Source: Aquitalea denitrificans (GTDB lineage Bacteria > Pseudomonadota > Gammaproteobacteria > Burkholderiales > Chromobacteriaceae). Taken from it: a stretch of DNA of 64,000 nt. Each line of letters opens with the position of its first letter. Position 1 is the first letter of the stretch. A program made the translations under genes and the position numbers. The notes under the pieces were generated by a model, which ran no database searches, was not told the DNA's origin, and saw nothing but the letters and a program-made list of their open reading frames with translations. Of this stretch, positions 59,758 through 64,000 are shown piece after piece. The DNA is taken from the NCBI RefSeq assembly GCF_009856625.1, contig NZ_CP047241.1, positions 1,302,001 through 1,366,000 of the forward strand. The letters run 5' to 3'.

Positions 59758-60121
59758 CACGCTGCCTGGCCGCAGCTAGCGCAAAGAAAACCGGCTGCCG
59801 GCTGATTTTTTTCATTGCGGTTGGGCAGTGGAAGATATGCCGTCAAAATCATGATCAGACAGCATATTTGCCGTTTTTTTTTCATGGAGCAGGACATCCG
59901 GGTAGGAGGGATGGTTCCGAAAAGCGCTCTGGTAGCCACGTCATCAAATTTTTACTTGTCAAGCTGCGTGATGTTGTTAAAATCCGCGCTCGTTTTGTAA
60001 TGCAAAACACCGACAATCAATTGTTTCGCTCCGACATCCCAGGCCCACATAAAAGCTTTGTAGCCCGAAAGCCGCGCACTAAGGAGCGGGGTTATCCATC
60101 GAATCATTGAGGGAAAATCTC
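59758..60121. other. Intergenic region with speA promoter
   Basis: This 364-nt gap precedes speA. It holds a good promoter (59956-59983, listed separately) and, near 59790-59815, a T-rich stretch after CCGGCTGCCGGCTG that may weakly terminate the upstream gene. The predicted 5' leader is about 130 nt, longer than needed, but I recognise no riboswitch in it. No gene is seen. Confidence 0.5.
59956..59983 (+). promoter_or_regulatory. Sigma70-type promoter for speA
   Basis: -35 TTGTCA (59956-59961) and -10 TAAAAT (59978-59983) are 16 nt apart, in an AT-rich setting. The predicted leader before the speA ATG is about 130 nt. Confidence 0.6.
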
Positions 60122-62002
60122 ATGGCTTGGACTGTGGCTGATAGCCGGAGCCTGTATGGCATCCGGCATTGGGGGGCGGGCTATTTCGACGTGGGCGACA
60201 ACGGATGCATCCAGGTGCAGCCCAATGTACGTCAGGCTACACGCATCGATCTGCTGGAATTGAGCCGACAACTGGGGGCCAAGGGGCTGGATCTGCCGCT
60301 CTTGGTGCGCTTTCCGGACATCCTGCAAGACCGCGTGACGCGCCTGTGCCGCGCGTTTGACAATGCCATTGCCACGCAAAACTACGGCAATCGCTATACC
60401 GCCATTTACCCGATCAAGGTGAACCAGCAAGAAGCGGTGGTGAAAAGCATCATCGCCACCCGCGACGTGTCCATTGGCCTGGAAGCCGGCTCCAAGCCGG
60501 AACTGATGGCCGTGCTGGCGCTGGCGCCCAAGGGCGGCACCATCATCTGCAATGGCTACAAGGACCGCGAATTCGTGCGCCTGGCGCTGATCGGCCAGAA
60601 GCTGGGCCATCAGGTGTTCATCGTCATCGAAAAAGAATCCGAAGTTGACCTGGCCATTGAAGAAAGCCAGAAGCTGGGCGTGCGCCCGATGCTGGGCATG
60701 CGCGTGCGCCTGTCCTCGCTGGCCAGCAGCAAGTGGGCGGATACCGGTGGCGACAAGGGTAAGTTCGGCCTGTCCGCGGCCCAGCTGATTTCCGCTACCG
60801 ACAAGCTGGCCGCTGCCGGCATGTCCGACTGCGTGCGCTTGATGCACTTCCACATGGGTTCGCAGATTGCCAATATCGGCGACTACCGTGCCGGCTTCCG
60901 CGAAGCCGTGCGTTACTTTGCCGAACTGCGTGCGCTGGGCCTGCCGATTGACCACGTCGATGTGGGCGGTGGCTTGGGCGTGGATTACGACGGCACCCAC
61001 TCGCGCAATGCCAGCTCCATCAACTACGACATGGACGAATACGCCCAGGTCATCGTGTCGATGCTGGCCGAGTTCTGCGACGAAAACGGCATTCCGCATC
61101 CGCGTATCCTGTCCGAATCCGGCCGTGCCATGACTGCGCACCACGCGGTGCTGATCATGAATGTGACCGATGTCGAACGCCTGCCGGAAAGCGTGCCGGA
61201 AGTGGAAGACCTGTCGGTACTGGCCAAGCCGGTGCGCAAGCTGTTCGAGCTGATGGAGCTGACCGACGAAGAAATGGTGACGGAAATCTATTACCGTGCC
61301 AGCCACTATGCGTCCGATGTGTCCGACCTCTACTCCGCCGGCCGCATTTCGCTGAAGGAAAAGGCCATGGCCGAGGACGTGCACGCCACCCTGTGTCGTC
61401 GCCTGCACCGCCAGTTGCAAGCCAGCCAGCGTTCGCAGCGCCAGGTGTATGACGAGCTGACCGACAAGCTGGCGGACAAGTATTTCTGCAACTTCTCGGT
61501 GTTCCAGAGCCTGCCGGATACCTGGGCCATCGACCAGATCCTGCCCATCATGCCGGTACACCGGCTGGACGAGCAGCCCACCCGTCGCGCCGTGCTGCAG
61601 GATTTGACCTGCGATTCGGACGGCAAGGTGAAGCAATATGTCGACCAGCAAAGCATTGAATCGAGCATGTCGGTCCATGATGTCGAACCCGGCAAGGAAT
61701 ACCTGATTGCCGTGTTCATGGTGGGTGCCTACCAGGAAATCCTGGGTGACATGCACAATCTGTTCGGCGATACCGACTCGGTCAACGTTTATGTGCGCGA
61801 CAACGGCCAGCTGGAATTTGCCGGTGTCGAGGAGCATGACACCATCGAAGACATGCTGCGCTATGTGCACCTGTCGCCGGAGGAAATCCTCAACCGCTAC
61901 GAAGAAAAAGCCCGTGCGGCCGACCTGTCCAGCGACGAGCGCAATGTGTTCTTTGCCGAGTTCTGCCGTGGTCTGAAGCAGTCGTCCTATCTGTCGGTTT
62001 AA
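60122..62002 (+). CDS. speA: Biosynthetic arginine decarboxylase
   Basis: A 626-aa PLP-dependent decarboxylase making agmatine from arginine, the entry to putrescine synthesis. The PLP lysine is in YTAIYPIKVNQQEAVVKSI (about residue 99). Other family segments are FHMGSQIANIGDYR, VDVGGGLGVDYDGTHS and ILSESGRAMTAHHAVLI. The length matches E. coli SpeA (632 or so in its mature form 658). ATG 60122 follows GAGGG at good spacing; a TTG at 60107 is rejected. speB (agmatinase) is not adjacent, but a carbon-nitrogen hydrolase is nearby, so agmatine may go via N-carbamoylputrescine. Confidence 0.95.
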   Translation: MAWTVADSRSLYGIRHWGAGYFDVGDNGCIQVQPNVRQATRIDLLELSRQLGAKGLDLPLLVRFPDILQDRVTRLCRAFDNAIATQNYGNRYTAIYPIKVNQQEAVVKSIIATRDVSIGLEAGSKPELMAVLALAPKGGTIICNGYKDREFVRLALIGQKLGHQVFIVIEKESEVDLAIEESQKLGVRPMLGMRVRLSSLASSKWADTGGDKGKFGLSAAQLISATDKLAAAGMSDCVRLMHFHMGSQIANIGDYRAGFREAVRYFAELRALGLPIDHVDVGGGLGVDYDGTHSRNASSINYDMDEYAQVIVSMLAEFCDENGIPHPRILSESGRAMTAHHAVLIMNVTDVERLPESVPEVEDLSVLAKPVRKLFELMELTDEEMVTEIYYRASHYASDVSDLYSAGRISLKEKAMAEDVHATLCRRLHRQLQASQRSQRQVYDELTDKLADKYFCNFSVFQSLPDTWAIDQILPIMPVHRLDEQPTRRAVLQDLTCDSDGKVKQYVDQQSIESSMSVHDVEPGKEYLIAVFMVGAYQEILGDMHNLFGDTDSVNVYVRDNGQLEFAGVEEHDTIEDMLRYVHLSPEEILNRYEEKARAADLSSDERNVFFAEFCRGLKQSSYLSV

Positions 62003-62025
62003 GCCGCGCAGGTCTGATGCCAAAG

Positions 62026-62054
62026 AAAAAGCCCTGAGACATCAGGGCTTTTTT
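62026..62054. terminator. Bidirectional terminator between speA and the permease
   Basis: A stem AAAAAGCCCTGA / TCAGGGCTTTTT with loop GACA, with T-runs on both strands. It serves speA and the convergent permease gene. Confidence 0.9.
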
Positions 62055-62073
62055 GCGTGTGTTGCTCAGAAAA

Positions 62074-63408
62074 TCAGCCTTCTGCTTCGACAAAGTCCAG
62101 TTCCGGCGGCTCACGGCGGAAGAAGCCGGTGAGCTTGGCCAGATAGGCAATCCCCACTGCCAGCCAGATCAGTCCCAGCATGATGGCGCGGCTATCCAGG
62201 CTGATCAGCAGCCACAGGTCGGCCAGCATGCCAATCAGCGGAAACAGCAGGAACAGGAAGAAGTCACGCGGTGCGCGGCGGCGCTGACGCACGTAGTAGT
62301 GCGCAATCACCGACAGATTGACGAAGCTGAACGCCAGGAAAGCACCAAAGTTGATGAAGGACGTGGAGGTGGTCACATCCAGCTTCAGCGCCAGCAGGGC
62401 CACTACGCCGCAGATCACCAGATTGTTCACCGGAGTGCGAAAGCGCGCATGCAGCTTGCCGAACACGGACTGCGGCAGCACCGCGTCGCGGCCCATGGCG
62501 TACAGCAGGCGCGAGGCGCTGGCTTGTGCCGACAGGCCGGAGGCAAACTGGCCGATGATCAGGCCGATCAGGAAAATGCTGGCAAACAGATCGCCGCCGA
62601 TATTCTTGGCAATCTCGAACGCCGCATCATCCACGCTCTTGAACTGGCTGGACGGGTGGGCCAGCTGCACGAAGTAGGATGCCACCACGAAAATCAGCCC
62701 GCCGATGATGGTAATCCACATGATGGCGCGCGGAATGGTGTGGCGTGCATCGCGGGTTTCCTCGGTAAGCGTGCTGACCGCATCAAAACCCAGAAAGGAA
62801 TAACAGGCCACGGCGGCGCCAGCCATGATCATTGGCAGCTTCATGTCGCCACGGAAGAAGGGCGCCAGATTCCACAAGGGTTTGCTGGCATCGCCGGCCA
62901 CATAGTGGATGCACAGGGCCACGAAGGCCAGCAGCACCAGAAACTGCAGCAGCATCATCAGGTAATTGACGGTATTGGCCATCTTCAGCCCGACGATGTT
63001 GATCAATGTGGTGAACACGATGAAGGCAATCACCCACACCGCCATCGGAATGCCTGGGAAAGCCGAAGCCAGATAGGCCGCGCCGATCAGCCAGATGGCC
63101 ATTGGCAGGAACAGATAGTCCAGCAACACCGCCCAGCCCACCAGAAAGCCAAGCTTGGCGTGGATGGATTTGCGGGTGTAGGTGTAGGCTGAACCGGCCA
63201 CCGGAAAGGCTGCCGCCATGCGGCCATAGCTGTAGGCGGTAAACAGCATGGCCACCAGCGCCACCAGATATGAGGCGGGGACCATGCCATCGGTCATTTG
63301 CGCCAGGATGCCGAAGGTACCCAGCACGATGATGGGCGTCATGTAGGCCAGGCCAAACAGCACCACGGAGCCCAGCGTCAGCGAGCGCTCCAGTTGTTTC
63401 GTTTCCAT
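62074..63408 (-). CDS. APC-family amino acid/polyamine permease, PuuP-like
   Basis: A 444-aa inner-membrane permease of the APC superfamily with about 12 helices. It starts METKQLERSLTLGSVVLFGLAYMTPIIVLGTFGILA. The conserved helix 3-6 stretch ACYSFLGFDAVSTLTEETRDARHTIPRAIM resembles the putrescine importer PuuP and other polyamine/amine permeases. Context (speA, PuuB-like oxidase, nitrilase-type amidohydrolase) supports putrescine or a related amine as substrate. ATG 63408 follows AAAGGAG; an in-frame ATG at 63447 is less likely. It lies downstream of the nitrilase-family gene on the same strand, 85 nt apart. Confidence 0.87.
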   Translation of the reverse strand: METKQLERSLTLGSVVLFGLAYMTPIIVLGTFGILAQMTDGMVPASYLVALVAMLFTAYSYGRMAAAFPVAGSAYTYTRKSIHAKLGFLVGWAVLLDYLFLPMAIWLIGAAYLASAFPGIPMAVWVIAFIVFTTLINIVGLKMANTVNYLMMLLQFLVLLAFVALCIHYVAGDASKPLWNLAPFFRGDMKLPMIMAGAAVACYSFLGFDAVSTLTEETRDARHTIPRAIMWITIIGGLIFVVASYFVQLAHPSSQFKSVDDAAFEIAKNIGGDLFASIFLIGLIIGQFASGLSAQASASRLLYAMGRDAVLPQSVFGKLHARFRTPVNNLVICGVVALLALKLDVTTSTSFINFGAFLAFSFVNLSVIAHYYVRQRRRAPRDFFLFLLFPLIGMLADLWLLISLDSRAIMLGLIWLAVGIAYLAKLTGFFRREPPELDFVEAEG

Positions 63409-63493
63409 TGTTTCTCCTTTGTTGCTCATGTTTGTGTTTGTTGTCATGAGCCTGTCTCTTTTGTTTTGACTGCCAGTGATTGCTACGGCGTGG

Positions 63494-64000
63494 CTAGTGC
63501 CGGATGCGGAAGCTGCGCTGGCCGTTTTCGCCGTTGCTCACCTCCCCGACTAGGGCAATGCGCCGGTCGTGCAGATAGCGGTAATCGCGACGGCTGGCGG
63601 CCAACTGGTTCAAATCCAGCGCCACACGTAGCTGCTGCGGGTCGCGTCCGCAGCTGGCCACCACTTGGCCAAAGGGGTTGATCACCGCGCTTTCACCGGC
63701 AAATTGCAGGCCATCACCACTGCCGCAGCGGTTGGTCATCACGGCAAACAGCTGGTTTTCCATGGCGCGCGCGGTGATTGCGGTGCGATGTACCGGGCCG
63801 TACGGGTCCATATTGCCGTTGGTGACAATCAGCAGGTCCACCTCTTGCTGCGCCAGGGCGCGGGCGGTTTCCGGAAACTCGATGTCGTAACAGATGAGGA
63901 TGCCCACGCGCAGGCCTTCCCACTCGCAGCTCAGCAGTGCATCACCGGGGGTGAAGATGCCGTGGTCGGATGCCCACAGATGCGTTTTGCGGTAAGCCAT
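63494..64000 (-). CDS. Carbon-nitrogen hydrolase (nitrilase family), 5' end beyond window
   Basis: The C-terminal 168 residues of a nitrilase-superfamily amidohydrolase; its 5' end lies past position 64000 and the catalytic Glu is not visible. The catalytic Lys is probably in YRKTHLW and the catalytic Cys in GILICYDIEFPETARALA. Later segments SNGNMDPYGPVHRTAITARAMENQLF are also family-like. Candidates include N-carbamoylputrescine amidase and R-amidase types; the polyamine neighbours make the former attractive, as inference only. The ATG at 64000 is probably internal. Confidence 0.8.
   Translation of the reverse strand: MAYRKTHLWASDHGIFTPGDALLSCEWEGLRVGILICYDIEFPETARALAQQEVDLLIVTNGNMDPYGPVHRTAITARAMENQLFAVMTNRCGSGDGLQFAGESAVINPFGQVVASCGRDPQQLRVALDLNQLAASRRDYRYLHDRRIALVGEVSNGENGQRSFRIRH

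Noticed and set aside
60104..62023. A 639-codon open frame on the minus strand opposite speA
   Set aside because: It is the antisense shadow of a clear, well-conserved speA. Its translation is His/Gln/Val-rich with no family features, typical of GC-rich shadow frames.
1..64000. CRISPR arrays, insertion sequences, integrases, tRNA or rRNA genes, and Neisseria-type DNA uptake sequences
   Set aside because: No regularly spaced repeats, transposase-like proteins, cloverleaf candidates or frequent GCCGTCTGAA copies were seen. Short or degenerate tRNAs cannot be fully excluded without a covariance scan.

Overview
The window reads as an ordinary chromosomal segment of a GC-rich, flagellated betaproteobacterium. 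The best guess is Neisseriales, family Chromobacteriaceae (Chromobacterium/Aquitalea/Vogesella type). The reasons are the leuCDB-asd-asd-like-fimV-truA-trpFBA-accD order, the phaC-phaA pair without phaB, a complete flgB-L cluster with sigma54- and sigma28-type promoters, and biosynthetic SpeA. This placement is inference from gene content and order; no 16S or other marker is present. I see no rRNA, tRNA, CRISPR array, insertion sequence, prophage or integrase, and no obvious pseudogene.

Layout. 0.1-4.5 kb: a DUF2249 protein, a Cdd1-like helix-hairpin-helix protein and a pqiA-pqiA-pqiB-pqiC envelope lipid-transport operon in which PqiA is split into two ORFs. 4.5-12.5 kb: single genes (amidase, EamA exporter, RluF-type pseudouridine synthase, alpha/beta hydrolases, an unrecognised 352-aa protein, a DGC-domain protein, an alkaline-phosphatase-superfamily enzyme, a YkgJ-type cysteine cluster protein). 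12.7-19.3 kb: phaC-phaA, an FAH-family hydrolase with hslR, an MFS transporter and a convergent XRE/MmyB-type regulator. 19.5-37.4 kb: amino-acid biosynthesis and housekeeping (leuC, an entericidin-like lipoprotein, leuD, a methyltransferase, leuB, asd, an asd-like gene, two tandem fimV paralogues, truA, trpF, trpB, trpA, accD, an FAD-linked oxidase). 37.4-41.3 kb: a convergent AT-rich gap with a DnaA-box cluster, then yheS, tsaD and a YhfA/OsmC protein. 41.5-51.8 kb: flgBCDEFGHIJKL. 51.8-56.6 kb: astE, a crotonase with an alpha/beta hydrolase, and an EAL-CBS-GGDEF c-di-GMP protein. 57.1-64 kb: polyamine-related genes (PotG-type ATPase, PuuB-like oxidase, speA, PuuP-like permease, nitrilase-family amidohydrolase cut by the window end).

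How the genes work together. The flg cluster encodes rod, hook, rings and hook-filament junction, and its promoters follow the assembly order: sigma54 before flgB, a terminator after flgG, a terminator plus a second sigma54 promoter before flgJ, and sigma28 before flgK. The two FimV proteins are probable polar organisers. The leu/asd/trp genes form a biosynthetic block. The last 7 kb look devoted to making, importing and degrading polyamines.

No clearly new multi-gene system (defence island, biosynthetic cluster, mobile element) stands out. The best second-look items are the DnaA-box cluster in a convergent gap, the tandem unequal fimV genes, the staged flagellar promoters, the 50-aa entericidin-like gene inside the leu operon, and the 588-nt leader region before the lone PotG-type ATPase gene.
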